A stretch of 64,000 nt of DNA, taken from NCBI GenBank assembly GCA_965237595.1, contig CBDEFY010000001.1:124001-188000 (forward strand), written 5' to 3'. The notes beneath the pieces are model-generated. The model did no database searches, had not been told where the DNA came from, and was given only the letters and a program-made list of their open reading frames with translations. Position numbers and translations under genes: made by a program. Source of the DNA: UBA9611 sp965237595 (GTDB taxonomy: Bacteria > Chloroflexota > Dehalococcoidia > Lucifugimonadales > UBA3495). Below, in pieces: positions 17,530 through 25,952 of this stretch. The stretch's first letter is position 1. Each line of letters opens with the position of its first letter.

Positions 17530-18126
17530 ATGCACCATATGCTGCTGGATGTCCCTTCCCAGCTGGAAACTGAGCGTTTGTTTATGCGACCTTACGGACC
17601 AGGTGATGGCCAATGGCTCTGCACCATTTCTCAAGAAAACATCGCCCATCTTGAGGAAGCCATTGAAGGTGTTAAATCGGGCCTTGGCTTGGATTTGACT
17701 AACTCAACTGAAGCTGAGATCTTTGTGCGTCAATTAGGAGCGGATTGGGCAAGCCGCAAGAGATTCATATTTGGCATCTGGGAGAAAGCTGCCGACAGCT
17801 ACGTTGGCGATGTCTGGATCGAGAGCCATGACTGGGACTTACCATTGCACGAAATTGGATACTTCGTCGTGAAGGAGCACCTGAGCAAGGGGTTCGCGAC
17901 CGAGGCCACCAAGGCTGCACTAACGTTTGTTTTCAAGCATCTGAAATCCAACAAAGCCAGTTTGACTTGCGATGAAGACAACGAACCTGCCTATCGCGTC
18001 GCGGAACGGTGCGGATTTATTCGAGAAGGGTGCCTTCGTGGACAGGTGAAGCGAAGAGATGGCACCTTGGTCGGCAAGCTCTACTACGGAATGCTTAAAA
18101 CAGAGTTTGAAACTCTAAAACCGTAG
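17530..18126 (+). CDS. GNAT-family N-acetyltransferase (RimJ/RimL type)
   Basis: The protein begins MHHMLLDVPSQLETERLFMR, has the beta-bulge region EIGYFVVKEHLSKGFATEATKAAL (acetyl-CoA binding Q/R-x-x-G-x-A equivalent) and the CDEDNEPAYRVAERCGF motif typical of RimJ/RimL-like acetyltransferases. The length of about 198 residues is normal. A TTG at 17512 is in frame, but ATG 17530 or 17539 fits family lengths better. The substrate is unknown. Confidence 0.82.
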   Translation: MHHMLLDVPSQLETERLFMRPYGPGDGQWLCTISQENIAHLEEAIEGVKSGLGLDLTNSTEAEIFVRQLGADWASRKRFIFGIWEKAADSYVGDVWIESHDWDLPLHEIGYFVVKEHLSKGFATEATKAALTFVFKHLKSNKASLTCDEDNEPAYRVAERCGFIREGCLRGQVKRRDGTLVGKLYYGMLKTEFETLKP

Positions 18127-18378
18127 TCGGCTGGTGGCTTTTTCACGCAAAAACTACGCTCCCAAAAGCCAAACGCGCGCCGCGGCCTGGCCTCGGAGTC
18201 ACTTCTCCGCCAATGGGCGCGGGTTTAAACAATGCCAGGTAGATGCCAACCTAGCAAGCCTGTCAATTGTCCCATCCCCGACCTTACGGTGATTGGTCTA
18301 GATAAAAACCGTGTGTGGAAGAACCGAGTGTGGGACGTCGTCGTATCAATATTTAAAGATATTCACAACGAGTGAGCT

Positions 18379-18972
18379 ATGCGGAAATTTTTTGTCATCA
18401 CGGCTGCCTTGGTTACAATGATTTTGTTGGCAGCCTGCGGGACATCGGCGGTTGGGGATCCAGCTCTTGGCGCTGTTAGCGACCAGGATGTAGAACAGCC
18501 AGCTCTTGGCTCTATCAGCGATCTCCAGGATGTAGAACAGCTCCGATCGATGTTCGGTCAGAATGACGGGGAAATCCGCTTAGTTCTGTTGTTATCCCCG
18601 ACTTGACCGGTTTGAAAAGCTGGTGCCCGTTGGGTCCAACGGGAAATTTTGGAGAAGAACCCTACTTCCGATATCCGGGTGTATACGGTCTGGTTCAACT
18701 CGTTCCCTGGGGATGCCCGTAACAAATGGGACGCTACACTGATGACAGATCCGAGGGTAACGCAGCTATGGGACGAAAGTAAGTCAGCCGGCCGGTTTTT
18801 CGCCGAACAAGAGGGCTTCATTTTCGGGTCGGTAGCCTATGACATCTATTACCTATACGGCCAAGAGGCAATTTGGGAACTCAAGCCGTCGCCCCTAGTG
18901 AGCTCTGGATACACTGTCATCGCCAAGCGGAATCAGCTGCGGGATGACATAGTTCGTCTATCGGGTTCTTGA
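18379..18972 (+). CDS. Candidate double-selenocysteine (U-P-V-U) thioredoxin-like lipoprotein
   Basis: ATG 18379 starts MRKFFVITAALVTMILLAAC, a signal peptide with lipobox LLAAC (lipidated Cys20). A linker built of two repeats (PALGAVSDQDVEQ / PALGSISDLQDVEQ, DNA 18460-18540) follows. The thioredoxin-like part begins with the strand EIRLVLLLSPT; then the codons are TGA CCG GTT TGA (18604-18615), followed without frame change by KAGARWVQREILEKNPTSDI, RVYTVWFNSFPGD, DPRVTQLWDESKSAGRFFAE and VAYDIYYLYGQEAIWE, to a TGA at 18970-18972. In related thioredoxin-fold proteins this site is CPxC. With both UGAs read as Sec the product is 197 residues with U76 and U79. A bSECIS-like hairpin is at 18626-18643. 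It should be an exported, membrane-tethered redox protein. The alternative is a pseudogene, but two TGAs exactly at the redox positions with the rest intact make that unlikely. Confidence 0.75.
18626..18643 (+). promoter_or_regulatory. bSECIS-like hairpin
   Basis: CCCGTTG (18626-18632) pairs perfectly with CAACGGG (18637-18643), leaving the tetraloop GGTC. The loop begins 17 bases after the second TGA and 26 after the first. Both fall within the 16-37 range of the bacterial SECIS model, which also asks for a G among the first two loop bases. The GGUC loop resembles the AGGUCU loop of the E. coli fdhF element. Confidence 0.7.
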
Positions 18973-19044
18973 GCTCTCTACCGGATTACGGGCATTTTTC
19001 GTCACCCCTCTTTCCCCAAACACGTAAAGAAGCTATGGATCAGG

Positions 19045-19270
19045 TACCGATTCGCCGATGTCATCGCAAATGATGACAACTTAGTCCGGGTATGGCGGTT
19101 TGACAACGCTACCCAGGGTTGGCAGTTCTACGACCCGAGGCCTCGTTTGAGGCCGCGAACACTCTGGCCAAGTCCGGAGTTGGCGACATCGTCTGGGTGA
19201 ACGTCACCGCCGAGCAGGCGTTCCAGGGCGGGACCTTATTCCCAGGTTGGAACCTGATCTCCCTGCACGA
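19045..19270 (+). pseudogene. Fragment of a secreted-protein repeat domain (FDNATQ..WxFYDPRP type)
   Basis: The translation VWRFDNATQGWQFYDPR in one frame, followed in another by SFEAANTLAKSGVGDIVWV, NVTAEQAFQGG and LFPGWNLISL, matches a C-terminal domain I recall from Chloroflexota extracellular proteins. A frameshift lies near 19137. No start codon or upstream domain remains, so this is a relic. It lies between the selenoprotein candidate and the convergent FAH gene. Confidence 0.55.
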
Positions 19271-19307
19271 CGATGTTCAGGATGACGAAAGTCTCGTTCG
19301 GAGAGGT

Positions 19308-20063
19308 CTACTTCTCCAGCTTGATGGGGTTGCTCAGGACCCCGATACCCTCGATCTCAATCTCGCAGACGTCGCCGTCGTGCATCTCCTGGGGCTCGCC
19401 CGGGGTGCCGGTGTAAATCATGTCGCCCGGCTCCAGGGTTACGTATTGGGTGGTAAATTCCAGGATGGTCGGCACGTCGAATATTAGGTATGTGGTGCTC
19501 TCACTCTGGACCTCTTTCCCGTTTATGCGGCCGGTGACCCGTATGTTGTGGGGGTCGAGCTCAGTCTCGATGTAGGGGCCGGCGGGCGTGAAGGTGTCTG
19601 CGGACTTGGCCCGCCACCAGTTGCGGTCGTCGCGCTGCCAGTCGCGGGCGGAGACGTCGTTGCCGCAGGTGTACCCAAGCACGTGCTGCATGGCGTTGGT
19701 CTTGTTGAGTTTGTGGCAGCGGTCCTTGATCACGATGACCAACTCGGCTTCGGCGTCCAGCTTTTCGGTGTCCTTGGGCCGGATGATGGTCTCGCCGGGG
19801 CCGATGACCGAGGTGGGGGTCTTGTAGAAGACCATGGGAATCTCTGGGGCGGGGCGGTCGTGGAGGTGGCTGGAGTAGTTCAGGCCGATGGCCAGGACCT
19901 TGGTGGGCTCGCAGGGGGCCAGCAGTTGGACCTCGGACAGCTTATGGCTGTGGTCGGTGACGGTGAAATCTTCAAAGGGGCTGGCGCTCAACTCTTTTAC
20001 CGAGTCTCCTTCCACGGCTCCGTAGCTAATCTGGCCGTGGGCAAGATATCTGGCGATCTTCAT
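19308..20063 (-). CDS. Fumarylacetoacetate hydrolase-family protein
   Basis: The protein has 251 residues. Core motifs are LAIGLNYSSHL, the metal-binding acids in KLDAEAELVIVIKD and GYTCGNDVSARDWQ, then PGDMIYTGTPGEPQ. FAH-fold enzymes hydrate or hydrolyse 2-oxo acids with Mg2+, for example in aromatic degradation (2-hydroxyhepta-2,4-diene-1,7-dioate isomerase type) or as oxaloacetate decarboxylases. The neighbouring MDR dehydrogenase gene on the same strand could belong to the same catabolic unit, 150 bases upstream. Confidence 0.85.
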   Translation of the reverse strand: MKIARYLAHGQISYGAVEGDSVKELSASPFEDFTVTDHSHKLSEVQLLAPCEPTKVLAIGLNYSSHLHDRPAPEIPMVFYKTPTSVIGPGETIIRPKDTEKLDAEAELVIVIKDRCHKLNKTNAMQHVLGYTCGNDVSARDWQRDDRNWWRAKSADTFTPAGPYIETELDPHNIRVTGRINGKEVQSESTTYLIFDVPTILEFTTQYVTLEPGDMIYTGTPGEPQEMHDGDVCEIEIEGIGVLSNPIKLEK

Positions 20064-20210
20064 GGGGTTGTCCCCTCCTATAATTATTGCGGTCCCGGTC
20101 CAGGGGCTTTCTTGCTTCCGTTACGAGACCGGATGCCATTCCTCGAATAGCGGCGTCATTTTAACGCCTCGGGCTCACGTTGGCTACCGGCCCGGCTGCC
20201 TCGCCAACCG

Positions 20211-21242
20211 TTAACTCTCGATAACCAATTTCCCGTAAAAGTCCCGGTCTTCCATGGCCTGATGCGCGCCGGCCACGTCTTCCAACGGGAACACTTTGCC
20301 GACTATTCCGCGTAGGGCGCCGTGGTGCACCACCTTCATGAAGTCGGCGAAGGTCCGGTTGCTGCGGCCGCCGCTGCCCATCAGATGCAGGGGACGGCCG
20401 TGGAGCAGGGAAAGATTCATGTCCACCTGGGTCCCGGAAGTTACGCCGGTGATAACCAGGCGTCCGCCCGGAGCCATCGACAGTAGGTTCTCGTTCCAGA
20501 TATCCGCGCCAACGCAGTCGAAGACCAGGTCTACGCCTTGACCATCGGTCAGTTCCTTTACCCGCTGGCTGAAGTTTGGGGTCTCCCGGTAGTTGATTAC
20601 CTCATCGGCGCCCCATTCCTTGGCCTTATCCAGCTTCCACTGGCTTCCGGCGGTGGTGATTACCCGGGCGCCCACCATCTTCGCCATCTGGATGGCCATG
20701 CTGCCCACGCCGCTGCCGGCGGCCTGGACCAAGACCGTGTCCCAGGGTTTTATCTGAGCCTGGGTGATTAGGCAATGCCAGACGGTGTGAGCCGCGATGG
20801 GCAGGGCCGCAGCTTCGGTGAACTCCATTGAGTCGGGTATCACGTGGGCGTTGGCCGCGGGAGCCGTCACATATTCTGCGTGGCCTCCGTCTACGTCCAC
20901 ACCGATGCGCTTGCCGTTGGAGCAGGCTTGGTCTAGGCCCAGGTTACAGTTGTCGCATACGCCGCAGGTGGACCGGTTGTTGAGAATCACCCGGTCGCCG
21001 ACCTTCAGGGATGTGTTGGCCTGGGGGCTGATTACGGTTATCTCTCCGGCGATGTCGCAGCCGAGAATCCGGGGCAGGGGGCCGTTGTAGGACTTACCGG
21101 CGCGCAGGTTGAGGTCCAAGTGGTTAAGCGCGCTGGCGTGGACCCGGAGCATAATCTCCCCTGGGGCTACTTCGGGTTCGGGCCGGTCGCCGTGGACCAA
21201 TTTGTCGGTGCCGCCGTGCTCGTTGATGTAAACGGCCTTCAT
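20211..21242 (-). CDS. Zinc-type medium-chain dehydrogenase/reductase
   Basis: The 343-residue MDR protein has GCDIAGEITVI, a structural zinc site CGVCDNCNLGLDQAC, and the NAD(P) motif AAGSGVGSMAIQMAKMVGA. The GHE catalytic-zinc segment is replaced by RILGCDIAGE, so it may be a quinone-oxidoreductase-like enzyme retaining the structural zinc. A spacer of about 150 bases separates it from the FAH gene downstream. Confidence 0.85.
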   Translation of the reverse strand: MKAVYINEHGGTDKLVHGDRPEPEVAPGEIMLRVHASALNHLDLNLRAGKSYNGPLPRILGCDIAGEITVISPQANTSLKVGDRVILNNRSTCGVCDNCNLGLDQACSNGKRIGVDVDGGHAEYVTAPAANAHVIPDSMEFTEAAALPIAAHTVWHCLITQAQIKPWDTVLVQAAGSGVGSMAIQMAKMVGARVITTAGSQWKLDKAKEWGADEVINYRETPNFSQRVKELTDGQGVDLVFDCVGADIWNENLLSMAPGGRLVITGVTSGTQVDMNLSLLHGRPLHLMGSGGRSNRTFADFMKVVHHGALRGIVGKVFPLEDVAGAHQAMEDRDFYGKLVIES

Positions 21243-21420
21243 AGTGCTGCCTCCTGGTTATCGTTTCACCGCGCTTATGCGGAGCGCCGCAGGCATGATA
21301 ACCCGGTCTGCGGGCACCGTCAAAACAGCAGGCGAAACCCAACCGATGTCCGGTTGACCCCAATTCCACCGCCGACTACACTTTTAGTTTCCCGGACTAT
21401 TTGGCGTTCGAAGAGACGGC

Positions 21421-22185
21421 GTGGCGGCAAACCTTGAGGATGGGCTTCTAACTGAGGTCTTGATTGAATTGAAAGGCTGGTATTCCGGATTCCGGTGGGA
21501 ATCGGAGCTGTGGGCCAGCCACGGCCACCGCAGCAGCCCTTACCGCGTGCTGGTGCTGTTCGGCCTCAGCCCCCGTACCAAGGATACTTACCTGGTTGAG
21601 ATGTGCCGCGCTTTTTTCGAGCATTTCCCCAATCCGGAGGTCCTGGGCTCTTTAGATGCCCGCCTCTCGACGGCTGCTCATAGCATCTTGAGGAAAGGGC
21701 AGATATCTTTTATGAATTCCTTCTCGCAGCATTTTTCTGGGCAAGGAGAGGTACCCCGTGATGTTGACGCCCTCGTGGCGGTCAATGGAGTTGGGGAGAA
21801 GGTAACCGAATGTGTGTTGGCTTATGGGTGGGGCGAGGACGCTCTGCCGGTGGATGGCAATGTCTTCCGGGTAGCAGCCCGGATCTGGGGGATTCCCATT
21901 GCAGGAAAAGGGCGGGATGTGAAAGTGCTTTGGGAACAATTAAAATTGGCGTACCGGGAGGCATCAGCAAACCTGGCTGCCGCATCAATCGCCATGATTG
22001 ACGTCCACGAAATTTTGCGCCTCCACGCCCAGACTTGCTGCGGTAAGACGCCGGACTGCTACCGGTGTCCGCTGACCGGATGCCGCTCGCGCAGACAACA
22101 GCATATGGCCGAAGGGGAAATGGTAGACCCGGCAGCTTGGGATGAATGGCGGGAGTTGATACTGGAGCCACCGGCTGGCCCGTAA
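21421..22185 (+). CDS. Endonuclease III-like DNA glycosylase (HhH-GPD, 4Fe-4S)
   Basis: Starts at GTG 21421. It contains a helix-hairpin-helix (ALVAVNGVGEKVTECVLAYG), the catalytic Asp in LPVDGNVFRVAAR (Nth: VDTHV), and C-terminal cysteines CCGKTPDCYRCPLTGC for a 4Fe-4S cluster. The Lys of the bifunctional Nth lyase (GVGxKTA) is offset here as GVGEKV, so lyase activity is plausible but not assured. It is 254 residues long, longer than Nth because of extra N-terminal helices. It excises damaged bases. Confidence 0.8.
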   Translation: MAANLEDGLLTEVLIELKGWYSGFRWESELWASHGHRSSPYRVLVLFGLSPRTKDTYLVEMCRAFFEHFPNPEVLGSLDARLSTAAHSILRKGQISFMNSFSQHFSGQGEVPRDVDALVAVNGVGEKVTECVLAYGWGEDALPVDGNVFRVAARIWGIPIAGKGRDVKVLWEQLKLAYREASANLAAASIAMIDVHEILRLHAQTCCGKTPDCYRCPLTGCRSRRQQHMAEGEMVDPAAWDEWRELILEPPAGP

Positions 22186-22234
22186 CTTCCCGGTTGGTCC
22201 GGTATAGAAAGAAAAACCTTGAGGCAGGGAAATA

Positions 22235-23029
22235 ATGAGTCTCCAACAATTTGACGTATCAGGCCAAAAGGTCTTGGTGGTTGGCGCTGGCCGGGGCATC
22301 GGAATGGGCATCGCCTTGGCCTTCGCTGAAGCCGGGGCCGACATCGCCATAACCAGTTTGTCCGAGGCCACGGTGGGCGAGGTAGCCGAAGAGGTCCGGG
22401 CCATGGGCCGCACCGCCCTGCCGGTCACCGGAGACGCCACCAAAGCCCCTGATATGGACCGGATTGCCGCCCAGGTGCTGGCCGAATTCGGTCACATCGA
22501 CACCCTGGTCAACTGCGTGGGCGACGCCATCCGCAAGCCGGTGGCCAAGTTGCCCGGCACGACCGAAGATGGCATGACTGAAGACGAGTGGAACCACGTG
22601 GTCAATATCAACCTGACCGGGGCCTTTCAGGGCTGCCGGGCCATCGGCCCCCACATGCTTGAGCGTGGCCACGGCTCGGTGATCAACATCTCGGGCTGGG
22701 CGTCCTTCCGGGGCCGGCCCGGTTCATCGGCTTATGACGCGGCCAAGGCCGGGGTCATGCGCTTCACCGAGAGTGTAGCCCAAGAATGGGCGCCCTTTGG
22801 AGTCAGGATTAACACGGTCGCCCCCGGTTACTTCCCGGACCCGGAGCAGATGTCAGCCGAAGCCTACCAGGCCCGGCAGGAGGCTGCCAAAGAGACCGTG
22901 CCCTTGGGCCGCATCGGACAATTGAAGGAGCCTGGCTATCTTTGCGTATTCTTGGCATCGCCCGCCGGATCTTACATCACCGGCCAGACTTGGGCCGTGG
23001 ACGGCGGAGTCAGCATTAAACACCCTTAG
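22235..23029 (+). CDS. Short-chain dehydrogenase/reductase
   Basis: A 264-residue classical SDR with VGAGRGIGMGIALAFAEAG, NCVGDAIRKP in place of NNAG, NISGWASFRGRPGSSAYDAAK with the Ser-Tyr-Lys set, VAPGYFPDP, and the C-terminal ITGQTWAVDGG. The ribosome-binding site is GGCAGGGA before ATG 22235. It is followed 75 bases later by an acyl-CoA synthetase gene, suggesting an acyl-CoA-linked pathway. Confidence 0.85.
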   Translation: MSLQQFDVSGQKVLVVGAGRGIGMGIALAFAEAGADIAITSLSEATVGEVAEEVRAMGRTALPVTGDATKAPDMDRIAAQVLAEFGHIDTLVNCVGDAIRKPVAKLPGTTEDGMTEDEWNHVVNINLTGAFQGCRAIGPHMLERGHGSVINISGWASFRGRPGSSAYDAAKAGVMRFTESVAQEWAPFGVRINTVAPGYFPDPEQMSAEAYQARQEAAKETVPLGRIGQLKEPGYLCVFLASPAGSYITGQTWAVDGGVSIKHP

Positions 23030-23104
23030 GCATCCCCAAGAAACGAATCTCCAAGGAAACGAGTAGTTGTTCCTCGAATATCTCAGCCGGAGGCGCCCGC
23101 AGCC

Positions 23105-24565
23105 ATGATGGACTACCCCCTTCTGGTACACCAGTTCCTAGAACGGGCCAGCACCTTCTTCCCCAACAAGGAGATTGTGACCCGCGAAGGGGAAGGCACC
23201 CACCGCTATACCTATGCTGACCTTATGCGGCGATCATCCCGCCTGTCCAATGGCCTGGCGGAGTTGGGAGTGGGTATCGGAGACCGGGTGGGGACATTCG
23301 CCTGGAACACCTACCGGCATTTGGAGGCATATTTCGCAGCTCCCTCGATGGGGGCAGTGCTCCACACGATAAACATCAGGTTATTCACCGATGACCTGGT
23401 CTACATAATCAATCATGCCGGAGACAAGGTCATCCTGGTCGACCCGGACCTGGCCTCCATATTGGAACCTCTGGTTCCCCAACTGGAGTCGGTGGAGCAC
23501 TTTATCATCATGAGCGATGACCGGAACTTCTCCACCACCCTGCCCTCAGCCCATGACTACGAAGACCTGCTCTCGGGCGCTTCGGATGAATACTCGCCGG
23601 TCAAAGTGGACGAGAACTCCCCCTGCCGGCTTGTGCTACACCTCGGCAACCACGGGCCGTCCCAACGGGGTTGTTTACACCCACCGAGGAGTCGTACTGC
23701 ACTCGATGATGGAGGCCCAGGCCGATACCATCGGTTTTCGGGAACGGGACGTGGTACTGGCCATCGTGCCGATGTTTCACGCCAATTGCTGGGGCGTGCC
23801 ATACTCTTCAGCTTTGGTTGGCGCCACACAGGTCCTCACCGGTATAAGACCCGGTCCTGAAGACGTTTGCCGCCTCAGCGACTCCGAGAAGGTGACCCTC
23901 AGCCTGGGTGTCCCCACCATCTGGATCGGCGTGTTGGACTATCTCGAACGGTCCGGCAAGACCCACGATTTCTCCAGCCTGCGCGAGATTGCCAGCGGCG
24001 GGTCCGCCGTGCCCATCAGTCTGATCCAGGCCTATAAGGAAAAGCTGGGTGTCGACTTGGTCCACGCCTATGGAATGACCGAAGCCACCCCGGTGATTTC
24101 GTATAACCGGTTGACCAGCCAGTTCGATGGCATCTCCGAAGGGGAGAAGTTGCAATTGGCCGGCAGCCAGGGCGTGATGGTGCCGGGACTGGAGATGCGG
24201 TTGGTGGACGACGAGGGGAACGACCTCCTCTGGGACGGGGAGCAGCGGGGAGAATTGTTGTTCAAAGGGCCCTGGATCGCCGACAGCTATTACAACGACC
24301 CCCGCAGCGAAGAGACCTTCATCGATGGCTGGTACCACAGCGGCGACATAGCCTCCGTGGACCCCAACGGCTACATCCAGATTGGCGACCGGGTCAAAGA
24401 CATGGTGAAGAGCGGCGGGGAGGGGATCTCATCGGTGGACTTGGAGACCGCAATAATCGGCCATCCGGGGGTGCTGGAGGCGGCGGTGATCGCCATCCCC
24501 CACGAAAGATGGGTGGAACGCCCTCTTGCTTGCGTGGTGCCCAACGCCGATTTCCAGGGAAAGCT
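23105..24565 (+). pseudogene. Acyl-CoA synthetase (AMP-binding, FadD/DmdB type), frameshifted and 3'-truncated
   Basis: ATG 23105 (or 23108) begins DYPLLVHQFLERASTFFPN. At the C5 run 23619-23623 one extra C breaks the frame; the other frame resumes as AGLCYTSATTGRPNGVVYTH, the AMP-binding P-loop. It continues through AYGMTEATPV, GWYHSGDIASVDPNGY and GDRVKDMVKSGGEGISS to CVVPNADFQGK. There, at about 24565, IS1-like sequence replaces the C-terminal Lys-bearing domain. The enzyme is therefore lost twice over. It would activate a carboxylic acid to its CoA ester. Confidence 0.85.
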
Positions 24566-25203
24566 TCAGATGGAGCTTCTGCTACGCCAAGGCCAAGAAC
24601 GTTGCGCGGGCCGAAGCTGCCCCAGAGGGCGCGGGCGACGTGTGGACGTGGACGGGCTTGGACAGCGATTCGAAGCTGATAATCTCCTGGCTCGTTTCCC
24701 CAGGGCGCGGCTCGGAGTATGGCATTGAGTTGATGGACGATTTGAGGGGCCGCTTGGCCAGCCGCGTTCAGCTTACGACGGACGGCCACCGGGCCTACCT
24801 GGAAGCGGTGGAGGGCGCGTTCGGCGGCGACGTGGACTATGCTCAACTGGTAAAGCTCTACGGGGCGGACCCCACGGTTCCCGAGGGCCGCTACAGTCCG
24901 GCCCACTGCGTAGGCTCCAAGAAGGTTGCGGTCGTGGGCAATCCGGTTCAAGCCGATATCAGCACGTCGCACGTGGAGCGCCACAATCTCACAACCCGCA
25001 TGTCCATACGCCGGTTCACCCGCTTGACCAACGCCTTCTCCAAGAAGCTGGATAACCACTGCCACTCCCTGGCCCTGTACTTTACCTGGTATAATTGGGT
25101 TCGGACGCACACGACATTGAAGCAGACCCCGGCCCAGGCCGCAGGGCTGACGGATGAACAGTACGGCTTTGACTGGATTCTTCGGGAAATAGATTCAAAC
25201 TGA
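24566..25203 (+). mobile_element. IS1-family transposase remnant lacking its 5' end
   Basis: From about 24566 the frame reads WSFCYAKAKNV, GDVWTWTGLDSDSKLIISWL, VQLTTDGHRAYLEAVEGAFG, ISTSHVERHNLTTRM, TRLTNAFSKKLDNHCHSLAL, ending at 25203. IS1-type DDE transposases start this block DEIW; the DE and the whole N-terminal HTH are missing, so the first catalytic acid is gone. The left end of the element is therefore absent, and the flanks are an acyl-CoA synthetase on one side and a BenE transporter on the other. Confidence 0.8.
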
Positions 25204-25204
25204 G

Positions 25205-25768
25205 ACACGACCCGGCCACCAGATGACTGCGGGTGACGGCCAGGGCAACCAGGAATCCCCCGATGACCGGAGCGGAATAGACGGGGTCCTCAATGGCCCT
25301 AATGGAGGTTTTCCACATGAAGGCCATGATGGTCCCTGCGAATACGCCGATGGCGATCTGGGGCGGAACGATGCGGGCCAGGGCGTCATTGAGCCGTAGC
25401 AGGGAAAGTGTCACTGCCACGATCCCGACCACCAGATTTGCTCCCAGTATCTGGGGCAGGCTGAAGCCGCTGGCGGACCCGGCGATGAAGACCATGGCCG
25501 CTATCGAAAGATTTATGGACACCGGCTGCTTTGTGAACAAGGACAGACAGAGAGAGAACAGTCCGGTGGTCATCCAGGTGATAAAGAACCAGCTACTGGC
25601 CTCCGGCGCGGCCACTCCCAATTGAGTCAGTACGCCGACCTGCACGGTCAGGCCGACAAAGATGTAGGCAAGAAACACGGTGGTCCCGGCTGAGACCGAC
25701 GGCCTGGTGATCGGGGGAAAGGAGATTCGCTCGCCTGGGTGCTGCGGGACCGTTGCTATCGTTGCCAT
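25205..25768 (-). pseudogene. BenE-family benzoate/aromatic acid:H+ symporter, 3'-truncated
   Basis: ATG 25768 starts MATIATVPQHPGERISF. Hydrophobic segments follow (TTVFLAYIFVGLTVQVGVLT; SSWFFITWMTTGLFSLCLSL; INLSIAAMVFIAGSASGF; ILGANLVVGIVAVTLSLL; PPQIAIGVFAGTIMAFM), in the arrangement of BenE. The frame enters IS1-like sequence after SHLVAGS, near 25205-25215, losing roughly half of the about 390-residue transporter. Import of an aromatic acid would fit the FAH and acyl-CoA ligase genes nearby. Confidence 0.8.
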
Positions 25769-25952
25769 CTACGGACCTCTCTAAACATCAAAAACTTGGT
25801 AAATTGAGTCTAGGGGGCGCGTGAGGCTGACCACATCTCCATATCTAGGGATTTTTGGAATGGGGAGATGCAGTAAGAATTGGCTATGGGATAGCCAATA
25901 CTGGCTACCGGGACCAAAAGTGGCTAATGGAAACGGAGGGGGGCGATTGGGA

